Notes under the pieces: generated by a model
The model's input: only the letters and a program-made list of their open reading frames with translations
Database searches by the model: none
What the model was told of the DNA's origin: nothing
Shown: positions 27,448 to 37,944 of the stretch, piece by piece
Layout: the number at the start of each line of letters is the position of its first letter
Numbering within the stretch: the first letter of the stretch is position 1
Position numbers and translations under genes: made by a program
DNA from: Stenotrophomonas rhizophila
GTDB taxonomy: Bacteria; Pseudomonadota; Gammaproteobacteria; Xanthomonadales; Xanthomonadaceae
DNA length: 64,000 bases
Reading direction: 5' to 3'
NCBI RefSeq assembly: GCF_000661955.1
Contig: NZ_CP007597.1
Location: 2,522,984 to 2,586,983, forward strand

Positions 27448-28754
27448 GCGGCCACCTGCATGCGCAGTGCCACCGCATTTTCGTGCGCGTCCAGGCCTTC
27501 GGCACGGGCCAGCGTGCGCGCGCAGCCGCCGATCGCGGCAATGCCCTGCGCGGTGGCCGACTGCACGCTGATCAGGTTCTGGAAGCTGGCCACGCTCACC
27601 CCGCTGTAGGCGCGTGCGGCGCCTGCGGTGGGCAGCACATGGTTGGTGCCGCTGCAGTAATCGCCCAACGCCTCGGGCGTGTAGTCGCCGAGGAAGACAG
27701 AGCCCGCCGCCTCGACCTGTTCCAGCCACGCGCGGGGTTCGCGCAGGGCCAGGATCAGGTGCTCGGGTGCATAGCGGTTGCTGATCTGGAAGGCCTGGGC
27801 CAGCGAATCCACCCGGATCAGCTTCGAGGCCTGCAGCGCCTGGGTGGCGATGGCCACGCGCGACAGACGCGCCAGCTGCGCCTGCACTTCGGCGTCGACC
27901 CGCGCCAGCAGGGCATCGTCGTCGGTGAGCAGCAACACCTGCGAATCGGGGCCGTGCTCGGCCTGGGACAACAGGTCGGCGGCGACGAACGCGGGATTGG
28001 CGCCGGCATCGGCGATCACCAGCACTTCGGACGGACCGGCCGGCATGTCGATCGCCGCCGCACCGTCCTGCGCCACCTGCTGCTTGGCTTCGGTCACGAA
28101 GCTGTTGCCGGGGCCGAACAGCTTGTCGCAGGCCGGCACGCTGTCGGTGCCATAGGCCATCGCCGCGATCGCCTGCGCGCCGCCCAGCTTGAACACGCGG
28201 TGCACGCCGGTCAGGCGCGCGGCCACCAGCACCGCCGGGTCGGCACTGCCGTCCTTGCGCGGCGGCGTGCACAGCACCACTTCGCGGCACCCGGCCAATT
28301 GCGCGGGCACGCCCAGCATCAACGCGGTGGACGGCAGCGGGGCGCTGCCGGCCGGCACGTACAGGCCCACCCGGCCAATCGGCCGCACCACGCGCTCGCA
28401 GCGCACGCCCGGCGCGGTGTCCACCGCATAACCCTGGCTCATGCCGGCCTTGTGGAACACGCCGATGCGTGCGGCCGCTTCAACCATCGCCTGGCGCAGG
28501 TCGTCCGGAACGGCCCGTTCGGCCGCGGCGAATTCGGCTTCGCTGACCTCAAAGGATTCGGGGGCCACGCCATCGAAGCGCAGGCTGATCTCGCGCAGCG
28601 CAACGTCGCCGTCGGCACGCACGGCAGCGATCAACCCGGCGACCGCATCCCGGGTCTGCGCGGCCACGGCCTGTACCGGGCGCTGCAGCGCCTGCGCCTG
28701 GGCGCTGGCGTCCAGGGTGGACCACTGCACTACATTCATCGAAAGACGGTTCAT
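27444..28754 (-). CDS. hisD: Histidinol dehydrogenase
   Basis: It carries out the last two oxidations, L-histidinol to L-histidine, using zinc and NAD. The 436-residue protein has [19 protein letters not shown], the NAD/zinc segment [26 protein letters not shown], and the zinc-ligand region [22 protein letters not shown] lies near the C terminus. The ATG at 28754 overlaps the hisG stop by four bases; an internal ATG at 28739 is a weaker alternative. Confidence 0.96.
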   Translation of the reverse strand: MNRLSMNVVQWSTLDASAQAQALQRPVQAVAAQTRDAVAGLIAAVRADGDVALREISLRFDGVAPESFEVSEAEFAAAERAVPDDLRQAMVEAAARIGVFHKAGMSQGYAVDTAPGVRCERVVRPIGRVGLYVPAGSAPLPSTALMLGVPAQLAGCREVVLCTPPRKDGSADPAVLVAARLTGVHRVFKLGGAQAIAAMAYGTDSVPACDKLFGPGNSFVTEAKQQVAQDGAAAIDMPAGPSEVLVIADAGANPAFVAADLLSQAEHGPDSQVLLLTDDDALLARVDAEVQAQLARLSRVAIATQALQASKLIRVDSLAQAFQISNRYAPEHLILALREPRAWLEQVEAAGSVFLGDYTPEALGDYCSGTNHVLPTAGAARAYSGVSVASFQNLISVQSATAQGIAAIGGCARTLARAEGLDAHENAVALRMQVAA

Positions 28755-29662
28755 GCCAGCGAACGCTCCACGCTCAATACCATCAGGCCCTGGGCGCCTG
28801 CGCGCTCCAGATCTTCCAACCGCTGCCAGGTCAAAGCGCCGTGGCACATGGTCTGCAGGCGCAGGTGGCCGCCGTCGTCGGGCAGCTGCACCAGCGGGTC
28901 GGCATCGGGCAGCAGCCGGGTCAGCTCGGACACACGGTCCAGCGCGGCGCGGAACATCAGCAGCTTGCTGTCCTGCACTTTGACCACGCCATCCAGCCGC
29001 CGCAGCAGCATCGCCATCAGCCCGGCGCGGGCGTCGTCAGGGGTCTTCACCGGGCCGGCCAGCACCGCTTCGCTTTCCAGCAGCGTTTCCACCGGCTTGA
29101 GCTGGTTGGCAGCCAGGGTGGCGCCGCTGGAGACCAGGTCGCAGATCAGGTCGGCGGTGCCCAGGCGCGGCGCGATTTCCACCGACCCGGACAGTTCCAC
29201 CACCTGCGCATCCACGCCGCGCGCGGCCAGCCAGTCGGCCAGGATCGCCGGGTAGCTGGTGGCGATGCGCTTGCCGGCCAGCTGCTCAACGCCGGTCCAT
29301 TCCCATTCGTCGGGCACCGCCAGCATCAACCGGCACTGCCCGAAATTCAGGCCGCGCAGCGCCTGGTAGGCGTCCGGCAGGCCGATCCGGCGGCGCGCGG
29401 CACCCTGCTCGTCCAGCTCGTTGCGGCCGACGATGCCGAAGTCACAGACGCCATCGGCGATCAGCCCGGGGATGTCGTCGTCGCGGACCAGCAGCAGGTC
29501 GACCGGAAGCGATTCGCCGTAGCAGAACAGCTTGTCGCGGCTCTGCCGCCAGCTCAGTCCGCAGGCGGTGAGCAGGCTGCGCGCCGGCTCGGCCAGCCGC
29601 CCGTTCTTCTGGATGGCGATCCGCAGCCGGTCACGGGCCGGGGCGTTCTGGGTTGCACTCAT
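28751..29662 (-). CDS. hisG: ATP phosphoribosyltransferase, long form
   Basis: The committed, feedback-inhibited step of histidine synthesis, joining ATP and PRPP. At 303 residues it is the long HisG form with a C-terminal ACT-like regulatory domain, so no HisZ partner is needed. Motifs are [27 protein letters not shown], and the PRPP loop [17 protein letters not shown] use the ATG at 29662 (MSATQNAP). It overlaps the upstream regulator gene by 32 bases. Confidence 0.96.
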   Translation of the reverse strand: MSATQNAPARDRLRIAIQKNGRLAEPARSLLTACGLSWRQSRDKLFCYGESLPVDLLLVRDDDIPGLIADGVCDFGIVGRNELDEQGAARRRIGLPDAYQALRGLNFGQCRLMLAVPDEWEWTGVEQLAGKRIATSYPAILADWLAARGVDAQVVELSGSVEIAPRLGTADLICDLVSSGATLAANQLKPVETLLESEAVLAGPVKTPDDARAGLMAMLLRRLDGVVKVQDSKLLMFRAALDRVSELTRLLPDADPLVQLPDDGGHLRLQTMCHGALTWQRLEDLERAGAQGLMVLSVERSLA

Positions 29663-30002
29663 GGGGGAGGCTCTCTTGCTCGGATTCGGGGGGCGTAGGC
29701 GTGGCGGTGACGGCAATGGCGGCGGTATAGCCGCCGTGCCCATGCTCCAGCGAACGCGCGACGCGCCCGGTGGTGGTCACGCTGACGCCGGTCAGTTCGT
29801 GGATTTCGCGATACGGCACGCCCTGCTGCAGCAGCGGCACCACCTTCCAGCGGTCCGACAGCGCCTCCAGCTCGGCCGGGGTGCACAGGTCGCGCAGGAA
29901 GGCGGTGACCTGTTCGGGGCTGGACAGCGCGGCGAAGGCCGCAGCCAGGCAGGCCAGATCGGCCTGGGCGTCTTTTTCTCGGGGGGCGGGGCGTAGTTTC
30001 AT
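29631..30002 (-). CDS. TrpR-like (YerC/HisR-type) regulator heading the his operon
   Basis: A 123-residue protein of the TrpR/YerC helical fold. It has [20 protein letters not shown] near residues 35-54 and a helix-turn-helix [29 protein letters not shown] near 57-85 (motif in two pieces). Family members repress amino acid operons, and in Xanthomonadales a TrpR-family regulator has been linked to histidine genes (called HisR in comparative work, from memory). It is the first gene of the operon and overlaps hisG. A perfect palindrome lies seven bases upstream of its ATG, which suggests autoregulation, probably with histidine as corepressor. Confidence 0.88.
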   Translation of the reverse strand: MKLRPAPREKDAQADLACLAAAFAALSSPEQVTAFLRDLCTPAELEALSDRWKVVPLLQQGVPYREIHELTGVSVTTTGRVARSLEHGHGGYTAAIAVTATPTPPESEQESLPHECNPERPGP

Positions 30003-30008
30003 CGTATC

Positions 30009-30032
30009 AATGTAATAGCGTGCTATTACATT
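30009..30032. promoter_or_regulatory. Palindromic operator of the his operon
   Basis: AATGTAATAGC-GT-GCTATTACATT is a perfect 11-bp inverted repeat around a 2-base centre. It is AT-rich in GC-rich surroundings and lies just upstream of the TrpR-like regulator start. The GTGCTA core resembles targets of YerC/TrpR-type proteins. It overlaps where ribosome and polymerase would bind. Confidence 0.8.
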
Positions 30033-30103
30033 AGCGCAAACGACAACACTCGGTCAAACCGGGTTGATGTCCGGACCGGGTTGGTTCAGGGGGCGGGAAC
30101 GAA

Positions 30104-30132
30104 AAACGCCCGCTGAGCGGGCGTTTGTTTTG
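30104..30132. terminator. Bidirectional terminator-like hairpin
   Basis: AAACGCCCGC-TGA-GCGGGCGTTT is followed by GTTTT on the plus strand and preceded by GAAAAA, which is a T tract on the minus strand. On the minus strand it would end the hisS-lipoprotein transcript before the his operon. Confidence 0.75.
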
Positions 30133-30153
30133 GGTAGCGGGCGTTTTAGCGGC

Positions 30154-30178
30154 GTACCGACCAACGGTCGGTACCTAC
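30154..30178 (-). repeat. SMAG/REP palindrome supplying a stop codon
   Basis: On the minus strand, GTAG followed by GTACCGACC AAC GGTCGGTAC. The TAG of its GTAG head is the stop codon of the small lipoprotein gene. Confidence 0.75.
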
Positions 30179-30468
30179 CGGCACGTTACCTCGGCGCGGA
30201 GGGCGCCGCTGCGCAGGCACTCGCCGAACAGGCTGCCCTGTCGGCTCGGGATGGACTGGATGGCTTCCAGCTCCCCTGCCCCGTCCGGGCACTTCTGCCC
30301 GGCCAACCCGCGCAGGTCACGCTGCAGCTGCTCACGGTCGATCACGTGGCAGCGGTCGACCGTCAGCCGGTACTGGCCCGGACCGATCCGCTGGCTGTGC
30401 AGCGCAGGATCGGTCCGGCACGCGGTCAGCAGGAGCAGCAGCGTTGCCGCCGCCCCCAACCGCCTCAC
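30175..30468 (-). CDS. Small lipoprotein
   Basis: A 97-residue protein with a type II signal sequence, [17 protein letters not shown], with lipidation expected at C17. The mature part is short and polar and has four more cysteines (VDRCHV, QKCPD, GECLR, VTCR), which could form two disulfides in the periplasm. I do not recognise the family. Its ATG overlaps the hisS stop by four bases, so it is translationally coupled to hisS. The stop codon comes from a REP element. Confidence 0.75.
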   Translation of the reverse strand: MRRLGAAATLLLLLTACRTDPALHSQRIGPGQYRLTVDRCHVIDREQLQRDLRGLAGQKCPDGAGELEAIQSIPSRQGSLFGECLRSGALRAEVTCR

Positions 30469-31862
30469 GGCATGACCTTGGCCTGCTCCAGTTCCACCTG
30501 CAGGGTGCTGGCCAGTTCCTCGCGCGAGACTTCGAACTGCTGCTCGCGCAGCAGGTCCTTCACCGCCACCACGCCGCGGGCCAGCTCATCGTCACCGGCC
30601 AGCACCACGAAACGGATCCCGGCCTTGGCCGCGTACTGGAACTGCTTGCCGATCTTCTTCGGCTCCATCTGCACTTCGGCATTGATGCCACCGGCGCGCA
30701 GGCGGCGGGCGATGTCCAGCGACTGCGGCAGGCTGGCGTCGTCCATCAATGCCACCAGCGCGTGCACGCTGCTGTCTTCGATTCCGGCGATCAGGCCCGC
30801 TTCGCGCAACTGCCAGAACAGGCGGGTCAGGCCGATGGAAATGCCCACGCCCGGCAGCTTGGACTTGCTGTAGTGGCTGGCCAGGTCTTCGTAACGGCCA
30901 CCGGAGCAGATCGAGCCGATCTGCGGGTGGTCGGTCAGCGTGGTTTCGTACACGGTGCCGGTGTAGTAATCCAGGCCGCGTGCGATGGAGAAATTCAGGC
31001 AGTACGCGGTTTCCGGCACGCCCAGCGCCTTGACCAGCTCCAGCACTTCGCGCAGCTCGGCCACGCCCACCTTCAGCGTCTCGCTGGCGGCCGGATCGGC
31101 CAGCAGCGCGTCCAGCTGCGCCAACGCGTCGGCGTGGCTGCTGGAGCGGACTGCGACGAAGGCCAGGATGCGCTCGACCTGCTCGGCCGGGATCTCAAAG
31201 CCTTCGCCTACCAACGTCTCGCGCACGTAGTCGGGGCCGCGCTTGTCCAGCTTGTCCACTTCGCGCAGCACCGCCAGCTGGCGCTCGCCGTCGGCCACGC
31301 CCAAGCTTTCAAAAAAGCCGCGCAGCAGCTTGCGGTTGTTCAGCTGGATGCTGAAGGCGCCGATGCTGAGCTCGGCGAACACCGCATGAATCACCGCCAG
31401 GACTTCGGCGTCATAGCGCGTGCTCAGGGTGTCCTTGCCGATCACGTCGATGTCGCACTGGTAGAACTCGCGGAAGCGGCCACGCTGGGCACGTTCGCCG
31501 CGGTACACGCGCTGCATCTGGTAACGACGGAACGGGAACGTCAGGTCATGCTCGTGTTCGGCCACGTAGCGGGCCAGCGGCACGGTCAGGTCGAAGCGCA
31601 GGGCCAGCTCGGGCAGCGTTTTGTCGCCGGCTTCGGCCGCGTTGGCCAATGCGCCGGTGGACTGCACGAAGTACACCTGGCGCTCGGTTTCACCGCCGGA
31701 CTTGGTCAACAGCACGTCCGACAGCTCGAACACCGGGGTTTCCACCGGCAGGAACCCGAACCGCTCGTAGTTGCGGCGGATGACGTCCAGCATGCGCTGG
31801 AACGCGATCTGCTCGCGCGGCAGCAATTCCATGATGCCGGGCGGCGTACGGGGCTTGATCAC
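30465..31862 (-). CDS. hisS: Histidyl-tRNA synthetase
   Basis: A class II synthetase charging tRNA-His. The 465-residue protein starts at a GTG ([15 protein letters not shown]) preceded by AGGAG ten bases upstream. The longer frame has no support. Motif 2 is [27 protein letters not shown]. The histidine-specific motifs are [12 protein letters not shown] and SGGRYEDLA, and motif 3 is [13 protein letters not shown]; the C-terminal anticodon domain starts near residue 365. It is some 40 residues longer than the common bacterial HisRS and has GGRYEDL in place of GGRYDGL. A -10-like TATGAT lies on the minus strand at about 31969-31974. Confidence 0.95.
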   Translation of the reverse strand: MIKPRTPPGIMELLPREQIAFQRMLDVIRRNYERFGFLPVETPVFELSDVLLTKSGGETERQVYFVQSTGALANAAEAGDKTLPELALRFDLTVPLARYVAEHEHDLTFPFRRYQMQRVYRGERAQRGRFREFYQCDIDVIGKDTLSTRYDAEVLAVIHAVFAELSIGAFSIQLNNRKLLRGFFESLGVADGERQLAVLREVDKLDKRGPDYVRETLVGEGFEIPAEQVERILAFVAVRSSSHADALAQLDALLADPAASETLKVGVAELREVLELVKALGVPETAYCLNFSIARGLDYYTGTVYETTLTDHPQIGSICSGGRYEDLASHYSKSKLPGVGISIGLTRLFWQLREAGLIAGIEDSSVHALVALMDDASLPQSLDIARRLRAGGINAEVQMEPKKIGKQFQYAAKAGIRFVVLAGDDELARGVVAVKDLLREQQFEVSREELASTLQVELEQAKVMP

Positions 31863-32001
31863 TTGCGGGACTCCTGCGAATCGGGGGATGAGCGTGGTGC
31901 ATATTCTAGCCGCAGCCAGCGCGCGGGGCTGCGCTGATCGCGCCGGTCCGGGCCACTGGCCGCATGAAGTATCATAAGCAGGCCCCGCTCCCTGGTTCGA
32001 C

Positions 32002-32754
32002 ATGACCCGGCCCCACTCCGGTACCGCCCTTTCCGCCGTTGAAGATCCCGCCAGCCCGGGCTGCTCGCCGCTGCGCGACTGCCTGCACTGCTCGGTACGT
32101 CATCTGGCCGTGTGCTCGGCGCTGTCGCCGGACGAAGTGCTGGCGCTGGAACGGGTGACCGTGTCGCAGCCGGTGGCGCTGGGCGCCACCCTGGCCCGCA
32201 GCGGCGAACCGCGCCTACATGTCTATACCTTGACCGCCGGCGCACTACGCCTGGTGCGGACACTGCCCGACGGCCGCCGCCAGATCAGCGGTTTCGTGCT
32301 GCCGGGGGATTACCTGGGCCTGAGCGGCAACGACCATCACCGCTACGACATCGAGGCCATCGCCGACAGCCGCGTCTGCCGGGTGGCGCTGCCGCAGATG
32401 AAAGAGCTGCGCGCCCGCTTCCCGCACCTGGAGCGCAAGCTGCTGCAGCGCGCCTGCCAGGAACTGGACGCTGCGCAGGACGCGGCCATGTCGCTGGCCC
32501 GCCTGCAGCCGGCGGAAAAGCTCGCCGATTTCCTGCTGCGCCTGGCCGCCCGCGAAGCCCGCCTGGGCGGCAACGGCCTGCGCGTGACCTTGCCCATGGG
32601 CCGCGGCGACATCGCCGACCACCTTGGCCTGACCATGGAAACGGTGAGCCGCACGTTCACCAAACTGCGCCAGCAGGGCCTGATCGCCCTGCCCCACCTG
32701 AACACCGTCGAGATCCTCGACGAAGCCGCCCTGCACACGCTCTCCGGCGAGTAA
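32002..32754 (+). CDS. FNR/Crp-family transcriptional regulator
   Basis: A 250-residue cyclic-nucleotide-binding-fold regulator. The N-terminal region has C21, C27, C30 and C38, and C126 lies in the sensor domain (SRVCRV), so an oxygen-labile iron-sulfur cluster as in FNR/Anr is plausible. A cupin-like domain spans about 40-160. The C-terminal helix-turn-helix [20 protein letters not shown] spans about 199-218, with ETVSR as the FNR-type recognition element. It likely controls the shift to low oxygen. It is divergent from hisS, with 139 bp between starts. REP modules follow its stop. Confidence 0.92.
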   Translation: MTRPHSGTALSAVEDPASPGCSPLRDCLHCSVRHLAVCSALSPDEVLALERVTVSQPVALGATLARSGEPRLHVYTLTAGALRLVRTLPDGRRQISGFVLPGDYLGLSGNDHHRYDIEAIADSRVCRVALPQMKELRARFPHLERKLLQRACQELDAAQDAAMSLARLQPAEKLADFLLRLAAREARLGGNGLRVTLPMGRGDIADHLGLTMETVSRTFTKLRQQGLIALPHLNTVEILDEAALHTLSGE

Positions 32755-32757
32755 CCG

Positions 32758-33164
32758 GTAGAGCCGGGCTCTGCGCGGCTGGCGACAGCCGCCCATGACC
32801 CCGGAACGAACGGCAGCCGGGCAAAGCCCGGCGCTACGTGAGCAGCCCCCACTCCGGCGAGTAACGCGTAGAGCCGGGCTCTGCCCGGCTGGCATCAGAC
32901 GTCATGACTCCGGAACGAACAGCAGCCGGGCAGAGCCCGGCGCTACGTGAGCAACGCCCATTCCGGCAAGTAACGCGTAGAGCCGGGCTCTGCCCGGCTG
33001 GCATCAGACATCATGACTCCGGAACGAACGGCAGCCGGGCAGAGCCCGGCGCTACGTGAGCAGCCCCCACTCCGGCGAGTAACGCGTAGAGCCGGGCTCT
33101 GCCCGGCTTGCATCAGACATCACGACCCCGGAACGAACGGCAGCCGGGCAGAGCCCGGCGCTAC
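32758..33164. repeat. Fourfold tandem array of paired REP modules
   Basis: Four modules start with GTAG at 32758, 32868, 32977 and 33086 (period 109-110 bp). Each holds a forward GTAGAGCCGGGCTCTGCCCG palindrome, a spacer with GACTCCGGAACGAAC, and an inverted palindrome ending CGCTACGTGAGCA. Between modules is CTCCGGCGAGTAAC, the same bases that end the FNR-like gene. CTACGTGAGCAG is the end of thrC. The array fills the convergent gap and probably ends both transcripts. Confidence 0.9.
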
Positions 33165-34450
33165 GTGAGCAGGACCTCGCGCAGCGCCGCGTACTCCGGC
33201 GCGCACGGCTGCGCGTGCGCCGGCCGCTGCAGCAGCGCCGACAGCGACGGCGGCACGTCCAGCGCCTGGCCGATCAACGGTTCCACCACCGATTCGAACT
33301 TGGCGGGGTGGGCCGTCGCCGCAACCGCCCAGTCGCCCGGCATGCCATCGGCACGCAACGCTTCCAGCACCGCCACCGCGGTGGCGGTATGCGGGCAGAA
33401 CACTTCGCCGGCCTGCGTCCAGCGCCGCGCGATCAACGCACGGATCGCCGCATCATCCACCGCCTCCACGTGCAGGTCCGCGCGCAACGCGGCATCGTCA
33501 TCGGCATACAGCCAGCGCAGCCGTTCGAAGTTGCTCGGCGCGCCCACGTCCATCGCATTGGCCAACGTCGCCACACTGGTGGCTGGCTGGTACGCGCCGC
33601 CGTGGAAGAAGCGCGGCAACACGTCGTTGGCGTTGGTGGCCAGCGCAACCTGCCCCAGCGGCAGGCCCATCGCCCGGGCCAGCAGTGCGGCCATCGCGTT
33701 GCCCAGGTTGCCGGTGGGGACGACCAGGTTGAGCACGTTGCCGGTGCGGGCGTGGTGCTCAAGCGCGGCATGCGCGTAGTAACTCATCTGCGGCAACCAG
33801 CGCCCCAGGCTGATGCTGTTGGCCGAACTCAGCGGCACCCGCGCCTGCAGCTCGCGATCGCCCAAGGCCTGCTTCACCATCGCCTGGCAGTCATCGAACG
33901 AGCCGGCCACGCGCAGCGTGTGGATGTTGTCGCCGAAGCACCCCAGTTGGTGCGCCTGGCGGGGCGACACGCGCCCATCGGGGTACAGCACCACCACGCG
34001 GATGCCCGGTTGGCCGTGGAAGGCCGCCGCCACTGCCGCGCCGGTATCACCGGAGGTGGCCACCACGATGGTCAGCGGCTGCTCGCGGTCCCGCTGCAAC
34101 CGGGCCAGGCTGGCAGCGAGAAAGCGCGCGCCGAAATCCTTGAACGCCGCGGTGGGACCATGGAACAGCTCCAGCACATGGTCGCCGGGGGTGCTCAATG
34201 CGCGCAGCGGCGCGGGGAAATCAAAGGCATCGGCGCACAGCTGCGGCAGGTGCGGTGCCAGCGCATCGCCGTCGAAGTACGGTGCCAGCACCGCCGCAGC
34301 ATCCAGCGCCAGCGAGCCCTGCGGCTGCCACGCTGACGCCTGCGGGCGCTGCGCGGGAACATACAGGCCGCCGTCGGGGGCCAGCCCGGCGGCAATGGCC
34401 TGGCTGAGCGTGGCGGGCGGTGCGGTGTGACGGGTGGAAACGAAATTCAT
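33161..34450 (-). CDS. thrC: Threonine synthase
   Basis: The last step of threonine synthesis, O-phosphohomoserine to threonine, PLP-dependent. The 429-residue protein has the Schiff-base lysine K104 in FHGPTAAFKDFGARF, the phosphate loop ATSGDTGAAV, and PTGNLGNAMAA. Its N terminus, RHTAPPATLSQAIAAGLAPD, is typical of the bacterial ThrC class. The ATG at 34450 has AGGA seven bases upstream. The stop TAG at 33161-33163 belongs to the GTAG head of the adjoining REP array. It follows thrB by 35 bp. Confidence 0.96.
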   Translation of the reverse strand: MNFVSTRHTAPPATLSQAIAAGLAPDGGLYVPAQRPQASAWQPQGSLALDAAAVLAPYFDGDALAPHLPQLCADAFDFPAPLRALSTPGDHVLELFHGPTAAFKDFGARFLAASLARLQRDREQPLTIVVATSGDTGAAVAAAFHGQPGIRVVVLYPDGRVSPRQAHQLGCFGDNIHTLRVAGSFDDCQAMVKQALGDRELQARVPLSSANSISLGRWLPQMSYYAHAALEHHARTGNVLNLVVPTGNLGNAMAALLARAMGLPLGQVALATNANDVLPRFFHGGAYQPATSVATLANAMDVGAPSNFERLRWLYADDDAALRADLHVEAVDDAAIRALIARRWTQAGEVFCPHTATAVAVLEALRADGMPGDWAVAATAHPAKFESVVEPLIGQALDVPPSLSALLQRPAHAQPCAPEYAALREVLLT

Positions 34451-34485
34451 CGGTGATCCTGGAAGAAAGTTAAGAAGCACCACAC

Positions 34486-35418
34486 TCACAGCAGTTGCGC
34501 GCCCGGCGCGTTCAAGGGCGAGATCCAGCCCTGGCTGTCGAACCCGGCATCGGCGAAGGCCTGCTGCACCGCCGCCTGCGCTGCCAGCGCGGCGTCGCGC
34601 CGCTCGAACCAGGCGAACACGCTCGGCCCGGCACCGGAAATGCTGGCGCCCATCGCACCGGCCGCCAGCGCCGCATCACGTGCGGCATGGAAGCCGCCAA
34701 TCAGCCCCGCGCGGCGCGGCTCCACCAGCACGTCGCGCAGGCCGGCACGCACCAGCGACGCATCGGCGGTGAAGCAGCCACTCAGCACCAGCGCGAGATT
34801 GGCGCTCTGTTCAACGAACTCGCCCAGCGCGTAGCTGCCCTGCAGCGCCGCGCGTGCGCGGCGGGTTTCCAGCACAGCCTCCGGGTGCACCAGCAGGCTG
34901 TGCCAGGCGTCCGGCACCGGAATCGGCACCAGCCGCTCGGCCGTGCTCAACACCAGCCCGCCCAGCAGCATCGGGCCCAGGTTGTCGCCGTGCCGCCCGC
35001 CGCTGGCCACCGCCTCGCCCTCCAGCGCGAACGGATACAGCGCCTCGCGCGACAGCGGCGCGTCCAGCAGCGCATTGGCCGCCACCAGCGCAGCCACGCA
35101 GGACGCCGCGGAGCCGCCCATGCCCGACCCCAACGCGATGCCCTTGTCGATCTCCACCTCGAATCCGAACGGCAAGGCCAGCGCCTCGCGCAGCGCGATC
35201 AACGCCGCACCCGCGGTGTTGTCCGGCGCGTGCAGCGGCAGCGCGAACGGCGTGCCGCGGATGGCGTTGATGCGCACCTCCGGCGCCGCGATGCGGCGCA
35301 CGGTCACCGTGTCGCCGACGCCGGCGATGGCATGCCCCAGGATGTCGAAACCCACCGCCGCGTTGCCCACCGACGCCGGCGAGAACGCGCGTGCCACTTG
35401 GTCATCACCACGACTCAC
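34486..35418 (-). CDS. thrB: Homoserine kinase
   Basis: A GHMP-family kinase that phosphorylates homoserine for ThrC. The 310-residue protein has the N-terminal [17 protein letters not shown], the ATP loop [20 protein letters not shown] near residues 94-113, and the C-terminal [14 protein letters not shown]. The ATG overlaps the thrA stop by four bases, so the ThrA and ThrB products are made in step. Confidence 0.96.
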   Translation of the reverse strand: MSRGDDQVARAFSPASVGNAAVGFDILGHAIAGVGDTVTVRRIAAPEVRINAIRGTPFALPLHAPDNTAGAALIALREALALPFGFEVEIDKGIALGSGMGGSAASCVAALVAANALLDAPLSREALYPFALEGEAVASGGRHGDNLGPMLLGGLVLSTAERLVPIPVPDAWHSLLVHPEAVLETRRARAALQGSYALGEFVEQSANLALVLSGCFTADASLVRAGLRDVLVEPRRAGLIGGFHAARDAALAAGAMGASISGAGPSVFAWFERRDAALAAQAAVQQAFADAGFDSQGWISPLNAPGAQLL

Positions 35419-37931
35419 AGGCGCGCTCCTTCACCCACCGCCACCCGCAGCACATCGGCGAACACGCCGGCGGCGGTCACTTCGGGGCCCGCACCGGGGC
35501 CCTGCACCACCAGCGGGTTGTCGCAGTAGCGGCGCGTGGTGAACTGCACCACGTTGTCGGTCAGGCGCAGGTTCGCGAACGCGTGCCCGCCCGGCAGCTC
35601 CACCAGCCCTACCTGCGCACCGTCAGGCGACAGCCGCGCCACGTAACGCAACACCGCGCCCCGCGCGTGGGCCGCGGCGAGGCGCTCTGCGAAGACCGCA
35701 TCCACCGCATCCAGCCCCGCCATGAACTCCTCCACTCCGGCCTGGCGCAGCGCCTCGGGCACCAGGCTCTCCACCTGCACCTGCTCCAGGCTCAGATCGC
35801 GCCCGGCCTCGCGCGCCAGGATCACCAGCTTGCGCGCCACATCCACGCCCGACAGGTCATCGCGCGGGTCCGGCTCGGTGTAGCCCATGCCGCGGGCCTG
35901 CGCCACCAGCTGCGAGAACGGCACCTGGCCGTCGTACTTGTTGAACAGCCACGCCAGCGTGCCGGAGAAGATGCCGTCGATGGCCAGCACCTCGTCGCCG
36001 GTATCGACCAGGTCGCGCAACGTGGTGATCACCGGCAGGCCGGCCCCCACCGTGGCTTCGTAGCGGAAACGTGCACCGCTGGCGGCGGCCGCCTCGCGGA
36101 TGGCCTGGTAGCGCGGCAACGGGCCGGCGCCGGCCTGTTTGTTCGGGGTCACCACGTGGATGCCGGCCGCCAGCCACCCGGCATAGCGGTCGGCCACCTC
36201 GGCGCTGCCGCTGCAGTCGATCACCAGCGCATGCGGCAGGTGGGCCGACAGCAGGTGTTCGGTGAAGGCCTCCAGATCGGTGGCTTCGGACGATGCGGTC
36301 AGTGCGCTGCGCCAGTCGCCGTGCAGGCCGCGCTGATCAAGCACCATGCGGCTGCGCGAGGCCACCGCGCGCAACCGCAGGTCGACGTTGGCACGCCCGA
36401 GCAGCTGCGACTGCGCTGCCTGCAGCTGGTCCAGCAGCGCCGCGCCGACGTTGCCCGGCCCGATCACGCCCACCGAGAAGGTCTGCGGTGACAGCCAGAA
36501 CCCGGCATGGGCGGCGCGCAGTGCCTTGGTGGCGTGGCGGCTGTCGACGGCGACCGAGATGTTGCGCTCGGACGAACCCTGCGCGATCGCCAGGATGTTG
36601 ACCTGCGCCCGCCCCAGCGATTCGAACAGGCGTGCGGCCACGCCCGGCTGCCCGGCCATGCCATCCCCGACCGCCGCCAGCACGCTGACGTTGTCGGTGA
36701 GCTGCACGCGCTGCACCTGGCCCAGGTTGAGTTCATGGGCGAAGGCCTGCAGCAGTGCATCACGCGCCCGCACCGCCTCGGCCTGCTTGACCACGCAGCA
36801 GATCGAATGCTCCGACGACCCCTGCGAGATCATCACTACCGACACGTGCGCGTTGCGCAACGAGGCGAACACCCGCTCGGCCGTGCCCGGCACGCCGATC
36901 AGGCCGGTGCCCTCCAGGTTCAGCACGGCCAGGTCCGGGCTCAGCGTCAGGCCCTTGATCGGCCCGGCAACGGTCCGTTCGGCGGTGATGCGCGTGCCCG
37001 GGTGAAGGGGGTTGAAGGTGTTGCGGATGATGATCGGAAGCCCGCGCTCGATCGCCGGCGACATCGTCTGCGGGTGCACCACCTTCGCGCCGAAGTACGC
37101 CAGCTCGCAGGCCTCGTCGTAGCTGAGTGCGTCCAGCTGCACGGCTTCCGGCACCACGCGCGGGTCGGCCGACAGCACGCCGTCGACATCGGTCCAGATG
37201 TGCAGTTCATCGGCATTGAACAGCGCCGCGAAGATCGCGCCGGAATAGTCGCTGCCGTTGCGCCCCAGGGTGGTGATGCGGTCGCGGCGGTCGCGGGCCA
37301 CGAAACCGGTGGCGACCACGCGCGGCGATGGGTTCGCCTCACGCCAGCGCGCCAGGCGCTGTGCGCTCTGCACCCAGTCCACGTCCACCCCCAGCTCGCC
37401 GCGATCCACCACCAGCACATCCCGTGCGTCCAGCACCGCGCACGCTTCGCCCAGGCTCTGCAGGTACTGCCCCAGCAGCTGCGCCGAGTACACCTCGCCC
37501 AGCCCCTGCACCCGGTCGAGCACTTCCACCGGCAACTCGCCAATCACCGCCAACGCGCCGAGAACCTCGGCGAGGTGCTCGAACCGGGCATCAAGCCACT
37601 CCACCGTCTGGCCGGCGTGTTCGCCCAGCAATGCCACTGCGGCCCCGCGATGACGCGCACGCAGCGCATGCCACGCGTCGCGCCAGTGCGGCGCATTGTC
37701 GGCGGCCAGGCCGGCCACCGCGATCAGCGCATCGGTGACGCCCTTCATGGCCGACACCACGGTGACCTGCACCGCTTCCTCGCGCGCCAGCAGCAGCTGG
37801 GCGACATGGCGGTAGCGCTCGGCATCGGCCACCGAAGTGCCGCCGAATTTATGCACGATCGTGGAGGTGGCGGCCCGCAGTTCGGGGGCAGCGGGTTCAG
37901 CGGCAGCAGGCAGGACGGCGACGGATGACAT
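35415..37931 (-). CDS. thrA: Bifunctional aspartokinase / homoserine dehydrogenase I
   Basis: The first and third steps from aspartate towards threonine. The 838-residue fusion has an aspartokinase domain ([15 protein letters not shown] near 27; [15 protein letters not shown] near 225), two ACT domains in the middle ([14 protein letters not shown] and [14 protein letters not shown]), and a C-terminal homoserine dehydrogenase ([46 protein letters not shown]). Threonine feedback through the ACT region is expected from the family. It starts at the ATG at 37931 with GAGG six bases upstream, just after the attenuator. Confidence 0.96.
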   Translation of the reverse strand: MSSVAVLPAAAEPAAPELRAATSTIVHKFGGTSVADAERYRHVAQLLLAREEAVQVTVVSAMKGVTDALIAVAGLAADNAPHWRDAWHALRARHRGAAVALLGEHAGQTVEWLDARFEHLAEVLGALAVIGELPVEVLDRVQGLGEVYSAQLLGQYLQSLGEACAVLDARDVLVVDRGELGVDVDWVQSAQRLARWREANPSPRVVATGFVARDRRDRITTLGRNGSDYSGAIFAALFNADELHIWTDVDGVLSADPRVVPEAVQLDALSYDEACELAYFGAKVVHPQTMSPAIERGLPIIIRNTFNPLHPGTRITAERTVAGPIKGLTLSPDLAVLNLEGTGLIGVPGTAERVFASLRNAHVSVVMISQGSSEHSICCVVKQAEAVRARDALLQAFAHELNLGQVQRVQLTDNVSVLAAVGDGMAGQPGVAARLFESLGRAQVNILAIAQGSSERNISVAVDSRHATKALRAAHAGFWLSPQTFSVGVIGPGNVGAALLDQLQAAQSQLLGRANVDLRLRAVASRSRMVLDQRGLHGDWRSALTASSEATDLEAFTEHLLSAHLPHALVIDCSGSAEVADRYAGWLAAGIHVVTPNKQAGAGPLPRYQAIREAAAASGARFRYEATVGAGLPVITTLRDLVDTGDEVLAIDGIFSGTLAWLFNKYDGQVPFSQLVAQARGMGYTEPDPRDDLSGVDVARKLVILAREAGRDLSLEQVQVESLVPEALRQAGVEEFMAGLDAVDAVFAERLAAAHARGAVLRYVARLSPDGAQVGLVELPGGHAFANLRLTDNVVQFTTRRYCDNPLVVQGPGAGPEVTAAGVFADVLRVAVGEGARL

Positions 37932-37944
37932 GAAGACCTCGATT

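Noticed and set aside
26356..28290. A long frame fusing hisC to upstream sequence, possible fusion protein
   Set aside because: The upstream part is hisD DNA read in another frame. hisC has its own ATG overlapping the hisD stop.
32758..33164. The regular array considered as a CRISPR
   Set aside because: Units are 109-110 bp with internal inverted palindromes and near-identical spacers, and no cas genes are present. It is a REP-module tandem array.
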